NCBI RefSeq assembly: GCF_028551255.1
Contig: NZ_CP117029.1
Span: 1,612,001-1,676,000 of the forward strand
Length of the DNA stretch: 64,000 nucleotides
From: Vibrio tubiashii
GTDB lineage: Bacteria > Pseudomonadota > Gammaproteobacteria > Enterobacterales > Vibrionaceae
Direction: 5' to 3'
Part shown: piece after piece, positions 53,812-62,092 of the stretch
How positions within the stretch are numbered: position 1 is the stretch's first letter
Layout of the letters: every line of letters begins with the position of its first letter
Program-made: the position numbers and the translations under genes
The notes under the pieces: generated by a model
The model's input: the letters and a program-made list of their open reading frames with translations, nothing else
Database searches by the model: none
Told to the model about the DNA's origin: nothing

Positions 53812-54669
53812 CTACTCTGGACGCTCTCTCATATATCTCGCAAATCGAGGCAGACCACTACTGGTGTAGCCGTTATAGCGGAAAGTGATTTTTGAACCAA
53901 TCTCAGGGGGATTCATTCTTTGAACATCACTAAAGCCACTGCCTATATAGAACTGCTCACCTGATTCAAGCTGTACAAGTAAAGCCCCCATCTGTCCCTT
54001 GTATTTGCCGTTGCCAACTTTATAACCAATGACGAGTGCTTCCGCATCCTGATGCTTTTTCAGCTTTAACAAGTCACTGCTGCGACCTGCTTGATATCGG
54101 CTACAGATCTTTCGTAGCATCAGCCCTTCACCTTTTGAGCTATCGACAGAATCCAGATAGCTAAACAGCTCTTGCTCATCCTCAATCGGCGTGTGTTCGA
54201 TGTAACGAATATGATCGCGTTCAAGTGAGTTAACTAAATGCACCAGATTGAAGTAACGCTTCTTATAGTCGCCAGCAGAGTGCGGAACATCAAACAGCAT
54301 AAACTTAATCTTTTTCCAACCGGCATCGCTGGGAACCTTATCTAAGACTGTTTGTTGAACCAAATGAAAATTACCACGCCCCGCCCACAACTCTCCCTCA
54401 AGTGGGTAGTCTGGCAGCGCCTCTATAAACCAGTGGGGGGCTGAGATCGGATTTCCATTTCGTGTAATAAGCGTATTACCATTCCAAATCGCACGAATCC
54501 CGTCTAGCTTTTCACTTTTCCAGTAATCTGAAACATCTATGTTTGCCTCGTATGAGGCGGCAAGCGTTACTGGTAGGAACTCGGTAGCGACTTCTCTAGC
54601 TTGTGCCGTTCCTACCATCGCAGACATTACGCTTATGGCGACTATCGATAGCCTAATATTCATGCTCAT
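53812..54669 (-). CDS. ligE: Periplasmic ATP-dependent DNA ligase (LigE type)
   Basis: 285 aa minimal ATP-dependent ligase. Signal peptide cut after AQA (about 24). Adenylation motif I EKLDGIRA holds the nucleophilic Lys; GELWAGRG (motif III), GEGLMLRK (motif IV) and LKLKKHQDAEALVIG (motif V) follow, then an OB fold ending ITFRYNGYTSSGLPRFARYMRER. Exported ligases of this type occur in competent gammaproteobacteria and may act on incoming or extracellular DNA. ATG 54663 is an alternative start. Confidence 0.93.
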   Translation of the reverse strand: MSMNIRLSIVAISVMSAMVGTAQAREVATEFLPVTLAASYEANIDVSDYWKSEKLDGIRAIWNGNTLITRNGNPISAPHWFIEALPDYPLEGELWAGRGNFHLVQQTVLDKVPSDAGWKKIKFMLFDVPHSAGDYKKRYFNLVHLVNSLERDHIRYIEHTPIEDEQELFSYLDSVDSSKGEGLMLRKICSRYQAGRSSDLLKLKKHQDAEALVIGYKVGNGKYKGQMGALLVQLESGEQFYIGSGFSDVQRMNPPEIGSKITFRYNGYTSSGLPRFARYMRERPE

Positions 54670-54833
54670 TATCCATAACTTACAATCAATCCATACTGAA
54701 ACATATGCAGTAAATTGAGCAAGATTGGTACTTAATCAGTTCGACGGACTTCTAACTGTCGATTGAATTATTGAACACGTAATTACATTTATAAACGACC
54801 AACTTACCACTGTTTTTTATACAACTCTTTTGC

Positions 54834-54850
54834 TTGTCATTTTGAGATTA
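54834..54850 (+). promoter_or_regulatory. Upstream SypG-type enhancer dyad (degenerate)
   Basis: TTGTCATTTTGAGATTA fits the SypG-binding pattern TTCTCA-N3-TGMDW (as I recall it from V. fischeri) with one mismatch. It lies 22 bp from the perfect copy, about two helical turns. Confidence 0.6.
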
Positions 54851-54855
54851 GGAAT

Positions 54856-54870
54856 TTCTCATTTTGAGAA
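54856..54870 (+). promoter_or_regulatory. Main SypG-type enhancer dyad
   Basis: TTCTCATTTTGAGAA is a perfect dyad matching the SypG-binding element, centred about 82 bp before the predicted sypA transcription start. Confidence 0.78.
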
Positions 54871-54918
54871 AATAGCATAACCAACCGATAAGTAGCTGAT
54901 ATTTAATAACTTAAAATT

Positions 54919-54934
54919 TGGCACATTATCTGCT
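54919..54934 (+). promoter_or_regulatory. Sigma-54 promoter of sypA operon
   Basis: TGGCACATTATCTGCT: perfect TGGCAC at -24, CTGCT at -12, GG-N10-GC spacing. Start near 54945, about 23 nt before sypA ATG. SypG (62093-63568) is the expected activator. Confidence 0.82.
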
Positions 54935-54967
54935 CTGTACATATCAACACACTGAGGAGATAAGATT

Positions 54968-55288
54968 ATGGAACTTCGTAAAATTGAAACTAACGACACA
55001 ATCGTAACTTGGGTAATTAACGGCAATCTAGATGCAGATGGTAGCCGACATGCCCAGCCACACATCGACGAGATTCTTGCAGAGAACTCTTCTCGTGAAA
55101 TTGAAATCGACTTCAGCCAAGTGCAGTTTCTCGATTCTTCTGGCGTAGGTGCTATCGTTTATCTATACAAACGTCTTGTAGAACGTCAGCGCAACATGCG
55201 CATCGAGAACGTCTCTGGTCAACCACTAGAGATTATGAACTTGCTCCGAATTAACCAAGCTATACCGGTTAATTCCCAAACTCATTAA
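54968..55288 (+). CDS. sypA: STAS-domain protein SypA
   Basis: 106 aa single STAS (anti-anti-sigma-like) domain. The phosphorylatable serine is kept in FLDSSGVGAIVYLYKRL (S57, equivalent to S56 of V. fischeri SypA). In V. fischeri unphosphorylated SypA promotes biofilm, and SypE switches its phosphorylation. Here no sypE is found in the cluster as far as the window shows, yet the serine remains. First gene after the sigma-54 promoter, with GAGGAGA ribosome site. Confidence 0.92.
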   Translation: MELRKIETNDTIVTWVINGNLDADGSRHAQPHIDEILAENSSREIEIDFSQVQFLDSSGVGAIVYLYKRLVERQRNMRIENVSGQPLEIMNLLRINQAIPVNSQTH

Positions 55289-55321
55289 TAAAAATAATAA
55301 ACACTAACAAAGGACGTTGGC

Positions 55322-56161
55322 ATGAACTTTTTTATCAAACACATAGCCCTAGCTGTATCTATAGCATCCGTTGTTGGATGTTCTAGCTACCCAGAAGAAG
55401 GGCGTGGCGGATTGGGTGAAGATTACATTCAATCCAATTTCACTCCGGTTATGCCGGATGAGCCACTTGGCCCAGAGCATGGTTTACGCTTCGACTGGCA
55501 ACTCACCAAACTTCATCTAGATTCACTCATTCGAGAAGGCGCTCGTTGGTGTTTTCCAGCTGCTGTTGTACAAGCACTTGAAAAACAAAACCGAATTGCC
55601 CGAGAACTGGAAGGCGGCCTTCTGTTAGATGCAGCCAATGATATTGTCATCCAACGCAAACGACTTAACGAGCTTGAGCTGCAACTCGACTACGTTACCT
55701 CGCAAGCCAAATGTGTACCGCCAATGGATGAAAACGCATTCCAACAACGTTTGGCGATGATAGACAAGTTGTACAACCTACTTAATGTCGACAATCAATT
55801 CGCATTCAATTCAACGGAAGTGAATCCTAAGTACATGGGACACTTGGCACGCGCAGCGAACATTTTGAATGAAAATAATAGCCTCAATCTTAAAGTCACG
55901 GGTCATGCAGATTCTGTTGGCGATGTTCAGTACAACCAAAAACTGGCCATGGGTCGAGCTAAACAAGTGAAACGTTACCTGATTATCTTTGGATTAAACC
56001 CATCAAGAGTTGAGACTCAATCTGTGGGTGACACGCTTCCTCTTTATGATGGCGAGTCAGAAGGTGTACGCCTAACCAACCGCCGAGTAAGTATTGAAGT
56101 GGTTGATACACAAGAACAAGCTGAGCAGCGTTTGCAAGGAGGTTACAATGAAATGGACTAA
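55322..56161 (+). CDS. sypB: OmpA-family lipoprotein SypB
   Basis: 279 aa. Lipobox-like SVVGC (Cys at about 20) gives a lipid anchor. The C-terminal OmpA peptidoglycan-binding domain has LKVTGHADSVGDVQYNQKLAMGRAKQVKRYL and NRRVSIEV. It probably ties the polysaccharide export complex to peptidoglycan. Overlaps sypC by 14 bp. Confidence 0.9.
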   Translation: MNFFIKHIALAVSIASVVGCSSYPEEGRGGLGEDYIQSNFTPVMPDEPLGPEHGLRFDWQLTKLHLDSLIREGARWCFPAAVVQALEKQNRIARELEGGLLLDAANDIVIQRKRLNELELQLDYVTSQAKCVPPMDENAFQQRLAMIDKLYNLLNVDNQFAFNSTEVNPKYMGHLARAANILNENNSLNLKVTGHADSVGDVQYNQKLAMGRAKQVKRYLIIFGLNPSRVETQSVGDTLPLYDGESEGVRLTNRRVSIEVVDTQEQAEQRLQGGYNEMD

Positions 56162-58241
56162 CTATATTGCCCTATTTCTACTAACCTCACTTTGCTCTTT
56201 TGCCCAAGCAAATGAAGAACGTGTGCAGATTGGCGACCTTATTCAAGTGAATCTTCCTGGGGAGTCATCATTAAACAAAGGCTTCCAAGTTGATAAACGT
56301 GGCCGAATTACGCTTCCTGAAGTTGGCGCTCTGTATGTCGCAGGTTATAGCGAACCTCAGCTAGAGCAAGCGGTAAAGGATGCGCTAGAAAAAGTGTATC
56401 GTGATCTCTCCTCTGCCTCGGTTTACATCGCTGAGCAACAAATCCTTATCTCCGTGCAAGGCTATGTCAACTCGCCCGGAGAATACACCTTATCAAAAAC
56501 CTCTGATATCCAAATGGCGATTCATGCCGCAGGTGGTCTTCGTGCTGGTGCCCAGTTAAACAACCTCTTCATTAAACGCGGCAAAGATAAGATCATATTT
56601 AACTATAAAACCTTTCTAGACACGGGTGATGAGACCCTACTGCCTGAACTTGAGTCACTTGATACCATCTTTATCCCGGCGTCACCGCTTGTGGGTAATA
56701 TTGAGCAGGAGTTTGACGCTAACAAACTGGCTAATGCTGGTGACAGCGCTGATGGTCGAACGGCGATTAAAGTGTTTGGTGAGGTTAACGCTCCGGGTTC
56801 ATTCAGTTTCAAAGCAAACACGGATCTGGTTGATGTCATCATGCGTGCAGGTGGTGTAACTCGCTATGCATCTGTTGAACAAATCCGAGTCATTTCAGAC
56901 AACACACCTAAACTATTTAACCTTAAAACCTATCTTGATAGCGGTGATGTATCGCTATTGCCAACCCTTACACCAGGCACAACGATCTTCGTTCCTAAAC
57001 AAGAAGAAGAGATCAAAGCGGGCGCCAATGTTGTTTACATCATGGGTGAAGTCGCAAGCCCTGGTGCTTATGAAGGCAAAAAGAACGCATCGTTCATGGA
57101 CATTCTCGCTAATGCAGGTGGCCCTACACGTTATGCTGAATCTCGTCAAATTCGCGTAATCAAAGCTGACGGGAAAGTGATCAAATTCGACTTAACTGCG
57201 TTCACCGAAGGTTTAACTCGTAAAAGCCCGCCAGCTATCGGCCCTGGTGACGCGATCTTCGTCCCTGAAAAAACCGATATGAATGAGAAATCATGGCTGA
57301 AGATCGCACCTAGCCGCGCTGTAAGTGTTATCGGTGAGGTGGTTCGCCCAGGTCGAGTAGAATGGTCAGATGAAATGGACCTAATGGACCTTCTCTCTCA
57401 TGTAGGTGGCCCTACGCTACGCGCTGACACCTCAAAAATCGAGGTCGTCACAGCGGGTAACAAGTTACATATCTTTAATCTGGACGAGTTCATTTTAAAC
57501 GGTGCCCCTAACAGCGAACTGCCAAACATATCTGCTGGAGCTATCGTTCGCGTACACGATCTTCCACAAGATCCATCAGATAATAAGTCTCAGTGGGTAC
57601 GTCAGAGCTCAGATGCGTCTATCTATGTATTCGGTCAAGTGAATGCACCAGGTCGATACCGCTTTACCAAAGATATGCACTTCCTCGATATCTTGTCAGC
57701 GGCCGATGGCCCAACCAAAGACGCTGATATTCATAACATCCGTATTACCCATCGCGATAAAACCTATTCAAAAGTGAGCAAACTTAACCTATCACTCTAC
57801 TTTGAAACAGGAGATGAAAGCCTGCTGCCAAATGTGACTATGGGTGACACTATTTACATCCCTGAAAAGGACAAAATCTGGCTAGACCGCTCGAAGGAAT
57901 CAACGGTGCGTGTGCTAGGTGCAGTCAATAACCCAGGCCGATATGTCTTTGACGATAACATGACAGTACTGGATCTACTCGCGGAAGCAGGCGGTCCGTC
58001 AGAGCGTGCCTATCTAGAGAAGATCTCGATTGTGAACATGTCTTGTTGTCAGGGACAAGCGAGAACATTTGACCTGATTGATTTCAGTAAAACAGCAAAC
58101 ATTTACAAGCTTCCCGTGTTGCGCGCTGGCGATACCATCTACGTGCCAGATCGCAACGAAAGCTTCCTTGAAAAAGCGCGTGTTGGTTTAGAAGACATTT
58201 TGCGTCTAACGACAACCATCGTTCTAATAGGAGCACTGTAA
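56148..58241 (+). CDS. sypC: Polysaccharide export protein SypC with six SLBB repeats
   Basis: 697 aa. Signal peptide cut after AQA (about 21). The N-terminal Poly_export domain (QIGDLIQVNLPGE, KRGRITLPEVG) is followed by six SLBB repeats recognisable by xxGxVxxPGxY and AGGx: SVQGYVNSPGEY, VFGEVNAPGSF, IMGEVASPGAY, VIGEVVRPGRV, VFGQVNAPGRY and VLGAVNNPGRY. Wza has fewer repeats, so this would be a longer periplasmic conduit. ATG 56148 has AAGGAGG upstream. Confidence 0.92.
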   Translation: MKWTNYIALFLLTSLCSFAQANEERVQIGDLIQVNLPGESSLNKGFQVDKRGRITLPEVGALYVAGYSEPQLEQAVKDALEKVYRDLSSASVYIAEQQILISVQGYVNSPGEYTLSKTSDIQMAIHAAGGLRAGAQLNNLFIKRGKDKIIFNYKTFLDTGDETLLPELESLDTIFIPASPLVGNIEQEFDANKLANAGDSADGRTAIKVFGEVNAPGSFSFKANTDLVDVIMRAGGVTRYASVEQIRVISDNTPKLFNLKTYLDSGDVSLLPTLTPGTTIFVPKQEEEIKAGANVVYIMGEVASPGAYEGKKNASFMDILANAGGPTRYAESRQIRVIKADGKVIKFDLTAFTEGLTRKSPPAIGPGDAIFVPEKTDMNEKSWLKIAPSRAVSVIGEVVRPGRVEWSDEMDLMDLLSHVGGPTLRADTSKIEVVTAGNKLHIFNLDEFILNGAPNSELPNISAGAIVRVHDLPQDPSDNKSQWVRQSSDASIYVFGQVNAPGRYRFTKDMHFLDILSAADGPTKDADIHNIRITHRDKTYSKVSKLNLSLYFETGDESLLPNVTMGDTIYIPEKDKIWLDRSKESTVRVLGAVNNPGRYVFDDNMTVLDLLAEAGGPSERAYLEKISIVNMSCCQGQARTFDLIDFSKTANIYKLPVLRAGDTIYVPDRNESFLEKARVGLEDILRLTTTIVLIGAL

Positions 58242-58936
58242 TGATTATTCCAGCGACACATACTGAAATAGAGCAGATTTATTTAGCGGCGGAGATGAGC
58301 AAAAGTCGCTCACTTTGCATTACGGCATGTCAATCAGGTGACGGCGTCACATCCGTAGTCACTGCACTGGCAGAAAGATACTTGCTTGCCGGTCACAGAA
58401 CCTTAGTTGTCGATCTTAATACCTTTCATCCCGCATTCGAATGTATAGACATTGCACCAAGTAACGATGACAACCTAGGTCTGCTTGTTGAACATGCCTC
58501 AACACATCAAATGTTTACCGGGTTAACGGTACCTAACAACCAATCTGCCCTTCTGGCTTACAAAGACCCTGCACAGTTACAAAGCGCCGTCAGTCAATGG
58601 TTAACACAGTACGACCGCGTGATTTGCGATACCTCCCCATTGCTGCATATCAACAGAGGTAATATTCCTGCGCAAGTTGTTGCGAGTGCCTGTGACCAGA
58701 CAGCTCTCGTAATCATGGGCGGGAAGACTTCTTCAGGCCAGCTAGAGAAAGCCATGCAACTTATAAACAACCCATCGATATCACTACTTGGCTCAGTGCT
58801 AAACCTCAAACAGCAAGCAACGCTCGCACAAGAAATGGTTCGCGAATTGAACCGACTTAAATTTATTCCTAAGTCTTGGCGCGATAAGTGGGCAAGTAAA
58901 ATCTTAACTAACGAGTTTCTGGCCCAGTCAGCATAG
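58241..58936 (+). CDS. sypD: BY-kinase-like protein SypD with degenerate P-loop
   Basis: 231 aa, cytoplasmic, related to Wzc/CapB-type tyrosine autokinases. The Walker A' (TLVVDLNTFHP) and Walker B (DRVICDTSPLL) are recognisable. The Walker A is ACQSGDGVTSVV, with no Lys in the usual GKS/T position, and there is no C-terminal tyrosine cluster. It may therefore be a non-catalytic co-polymerase-type regulator. Start overlaps the sypC stop (TAATG). Confidence 0.85.
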   Translation: MIIPATHTEIEQIYLAAEMSKSRSLCITACQSGDGVTSVVTALAERYLLAGHRTLVVDLNTFHPAFECIDIAPSNDDNLGLLVEHASTHQMFTGLTVPNNQSALLAYKDPAQLQSAVSQWLTQYDRVICDTSPLLHINRGNIPAQVVASACDQTALVIMGGKTSSGQLEKAMQLINNPSISLLGSVLNLKQQATLAQEMVRELNRLKFIPKSWRDKWASKILTNEFLAQSA

Positions 58937-58944
58937 GAGTTTCT

Positions 58945-59745
58945 ATGAGAACAACGATACTTGCTCTATCTACCCTCTTGCTATCTACGGCTGCCTTAGC
59001 TGATACACTCACATTTGGTGTTGTCCCTCAGCAATCAGCAAGTAGGCTTGCCAAGCAATGGGGACCATTAGTAGACACTCTCAAAGAGCAAACTGGTTAC
59101 GAAATTACTTTCAGTACAGCGCCAAATATTCCAGAGTTTGAGAAGCGTTTGTCTGAAGGTGAATATGATTTGGCTTACATGAATCCTTATCACTACACCG
59201 TTTTTAGCCAAGTCAGTGGGTATAGAGCGATAGCAAAAGCCAAAGACAAGCGGATAAAAGGAATAATCGTCGCGAGAAAGTCGAATGAGTATGAGTCACT
59301 TGAAGATCTACAAGGGCAAACTCTTGCTTTTCCCTCCCCTGCAGCTTTTGCGGCTACTGTCTTAACCCAAAGTGACTTAAAAAATGCCGGTGTTGAATTC
59401 GAATCGGACTATGTCTCTTCACACGACTCTGTCTACCTATCGGTTGCGAAAGGTTTCTATCCAGCTGGTGGCGGCGTAATAAGAACGTTCAATTCATTAC
59501 CAGACGTAGTCAAATCTCAGCTGGAACCCATTTGGACAACCAAGCCTTATACCCCACATGCTATCGCTTACCATCCAAGACTGACGAATGACCAAGCAAA
59601 CGCCATTCAGGCCGCGTTAGTTGAACTGCAAAATACCCCCCAAGGGAAACAGCAGCTCAAATCTCTAAACATTAAAGGATTTGAGGCAGCCAGCGATTCA
59701 GATTGGGATGACGTAAGAGCACTTAATATTCAGATACTTGAGTAA
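58945..59745 (+). CDS. PhnD-family periplasmic binding protein within syp cluster
   Basis: 266 aa. Signal peptide cut after LA-DT (about residue 19). PhnD/phosphonate-binding family pattern: TFGVVPQQSASRLAKQWGPL, LSEGEYDLAYMNPYHYTVF, GQTLAFPSPAAFAATVL and GGGVIRTFNSLPD. There is no ABC permease or ATPase nearby, and the sensor kinase SypF follows 12 bp later. It occupies the place of sypE in V. fischeri. I infer that it is a ligand-sensing partner of SypF; transport is unlikely. Confidence 0.88.
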   Translation: MRTTILALSTLLLSTAALADTLTFGVVPQQSASRLAKQWGPLVDTLKEQTGYEITFSTAPNIPEFEKRLSEGEYDLAYMNPYHYTVFSQVSGYRAIAKAKDKRIKGIIVARKSNEYESLEDLQGQTLAFPSPAAFAATVLTQSDLKNAGVEFESDYVSSHDSVYLSVAKGFYPAGGGVIRTFNSLPDVVKSQLEPIWTTKPYTPHAIAYHPRLTNDQANAIQAALVELQNTPQGKQQLKSLNIKGFEAASDSDWDDVRALNIQILE

Positions 59746-59757
59746 CTGGAGGCAGTT

Positions 59758-62070
59758 ATGACATTGCGTTCGAAGACAATATTGGGTATTGCTGTTATTG
59801 AGATCACTGTGCTCGTTATTCTGGTGTTGAGTGCGATGAGCTTTCTCTCTGATTCAAATGAGAAACAGCTCCTACAACGTGCCAACTCAAGCGCCGTTAT
59901 GTTTACCCATGCGGCTAAAGATGCCGTGTTATCAACGGATATCGCTACACTCGAAGATCTTGTTCAAGAGTTTATGACTTTAGAGGATGTGGCTTATGTT
60001 CGGGTGCTACGCAATGGAAATGAAATGGCGTGCGCTGGTGATAAGCAACTCCTGCAACGCTCAATGCTTAGTGACAGCTCTTTGAACGATGTGGATGACG
60101 GTATTTTCGATCTGCGTACTCCTATTGAAAGCAATGGTACAGTTTACGGCTACGTGGATATTGGTTTTGAAACTAACGCGATTAAAACCATGCTCGATGA
60201 GGCACAAAAAGCCATCATTAGTATTGCAACCATAGAAGTGGTGTTAGTCGCTATCTTTTCATTTATTCTCGGAACCTATCTTACACGAAACCTTTCTCGT
60301 TTAACCGCAGCCGCAAACACAGTCGGTCAGCATGGCCCCGGGTTCCAACTTAACGAGCATTCAAAAGATGAGCTTGGTGAAGTGACCAAAGCTTTCGATG
60401 AAATGTCAGCCAAACTGGAAAGAGACTATCAAGTCCTTACCGAAGCAAGAGAAGGTGCAGAACAAGCCAATGATTCTAAAAGTCGCTTCTTAGCCTCAAT
60501 GTCTCACGAGATACGCACACCGATGAATGGTGTACTTGGGATTTTAAATATACTGGAAGAGACAAAACTCACCGATGAACAGAAGAAACTGGTCAACACC
60601 GCAACCGAATCAGGGCATTTCTTGTTATCTGTCATCAATGACATTCTTGATTTTACGCGAATGGAGTCCAATACACTGATTTTGGAAGACAAACCATTCG
60701 ATTTCCGTCACTGTGTTGAAAGTGTCGTCGATTCTTTCTCTCCCACCGCATCCAGCCAAAACTTGATACTGCATTGTTTTATTGAAGGGACGGTGCCGAG
60801 CAAAGTTAGTGGTGACAAAAATCGAGTGAAGCAAATCCTGCTTAATTTAATTGGTAACGCAATCAAGTTTACCCATGAAGGCAGCGTCACAATTAAAGTC
60901 CGTTCCGAGGCTGTTACACAAAACAAAGCGAAAATCGTCTGTCAGATTCAAGACACTGGCATAGGGATCAGCAAAAGTGCTATCGAGTATCTGTTTGATG
61001 AGTTTACTATGGTTGATCAAACATACTCTCGCAGTAAAGAAGGCTCAGGTCTTGGTCTGGCGATTTGCCGACGTCTGTGTAATCTTATGGATGGCGAAGT
61101 CAGCGTAGAGAGTGAGCCGGGTATCGGAAGCACATTCACTTTTGATATTACGCTAGCGATTGCCGATGACTTAATTACTTCTCCGACGACACAGGCAAAA
61201 CGTCAAGAGTTACTCCGCCCAGATGCCCGTATTCTTGTCGCTGAAGACAACAAAGCAAACCAACTCGTCATCCGTGAAATGTTTAAGCGTGTTGGTCTCT
61301 CAATCGATATTGCTGAAAATGGTAAACACGCCGTATCAATGGTGCAAGAGTATCAATATGACCTGATATTTATGGACATTTCTATGCCAGAAATGGACGG
61401 TATGGAAGCTTGCCAAGCCATTCGACATCTTGAAGACGAGGATACCGCTGGCTTACCTATCATTGCACTGACGGCTCACTCCCTCGCTGGTGATAAAGAG
61501 AAGTTTCTTGCGTCAGGTATGGACGATTACTTGTCAAAACCTCTTAGGTTGTCACAACTAATTGAAAAAATTAATCTATTCTTAAATAACGACAATGTTG
61601 AAGATGAAGCTCAAAGAATAGAGCCATCACGATTGAATGAGCAACATAATACATATAAAAAGACACAACAGAACCTAAGTAATCAACGTAAGGAAACGGC
61701 GGGTTTGGAACTGGTAGACGAACAAATTTTACAGCAAATGATCGAAGATACGAGCGCGGAAGTTATCCCTTTGCTAATCGACCACTACGTTGAAGAATCT
61801 GAGCAGCGCCTGGCGAAGATTTATCAGGCCATGGATGACAAAGACAAAGAGACGTTAGAGTTTGAAGCGCACACATTGGGCAGTTCTTCACTCGCTCTGG
61901 GGAATCGCACATTGTCTAATCTCGCGAGAAAAATCGAACACATGTGTTTGGATGGTCAGCAAGAACAAGCATTCTCCTTTAAGCAAGAGCTGGAACATCT
62001 CGCCCAACAGTCCTTGCAAGCACTCGAAGAGCGCAAACAACAAGGGTTCAGCGAACCGACACAACTATAA
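59758..62070 (+). CDS. sypF: Hybrid sensor histidine kinase SypF
   Basis: 770 aa. TM1 at about 8-26, a periplasmic sensor of about 125 residues, TM2 at about 157-180, HAMP, HisKA with SMSHEIRTPMNG, HATPase with DTGIGISKSAI and GSGLGLAICRRL, receiver with DLIFMDISMPEMDGM, and C-terminal HPt with EAHTLGSSSLALGN. The HPt would pass phosphate to SypG. The periplasmic PhnD-like protein encoded just before could supply the signal. Confidence 0.93.
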   Translation: MTLRSKTILGIAVIEITVLVILVLSAMSFLSDSNEKQLLQRANSSAVMFTHAAKDAVLSTDIATLEDLVQEFMTLEDVAYVRVLRNGNEMACAGDKQLLQRSMLSDSSLNDVDDGIFDLRTPIESNGTVYGYVDIGFETNAIKTMLDEAQKAIISIATIEVVLVAIFSFILGTYLTRNLSRLTAAANTVGQHGPGFQLNEHSKDELGEVTKAFDEMSAKLERDYQVLTEAREGAEQANDSKSRFLASMSHEIRTPMNGVLGILNILEETKLTDEQKKLVNTATESGHFLLSVINDILDFTRMESNTLILEDKPFDFRHCVESVVDSFSPTASSQNLILHCFIEGTVPSKVSGDKNRVKQILLNLIGNAIKFTHEGSVTIKVRSEAVTQNKAKIVCQIQDTGIGISKSAIEYLFDEFTMVDQTYSRSKEGSGLGLAICRRLCNLMDGEVSVESEPGIGSTFTFDITLAIADDLITSPTTQAKRQELLRPDARILVAEDNKANQLVIREMFKRVGLSIDIAENGKHAVSMVQEYQYDLIFMDISMPEMDGMEACQAIRHLEDEDTAGLPIIALTAHSLAGDKEKFLASGMDDYLSKPLRLSQLIEKINLFLNNDNVEDEAQRIEPSRLNEQHNTYKKTQQNLSNQRKETAGLELVDEQILQQMIEDTSAEVIPLLIDHYVEESEQRLAKIYQAMDDKDKETLEFEAHTLGSSSLALGNRTLSNLARKIEHMCLDGQQEQAFSFKQELEHLAQQSLQALEERKQQGFSEPTQL

Positions 62071-62092
62071 TGGCTTAAGATAGGACATCGTA

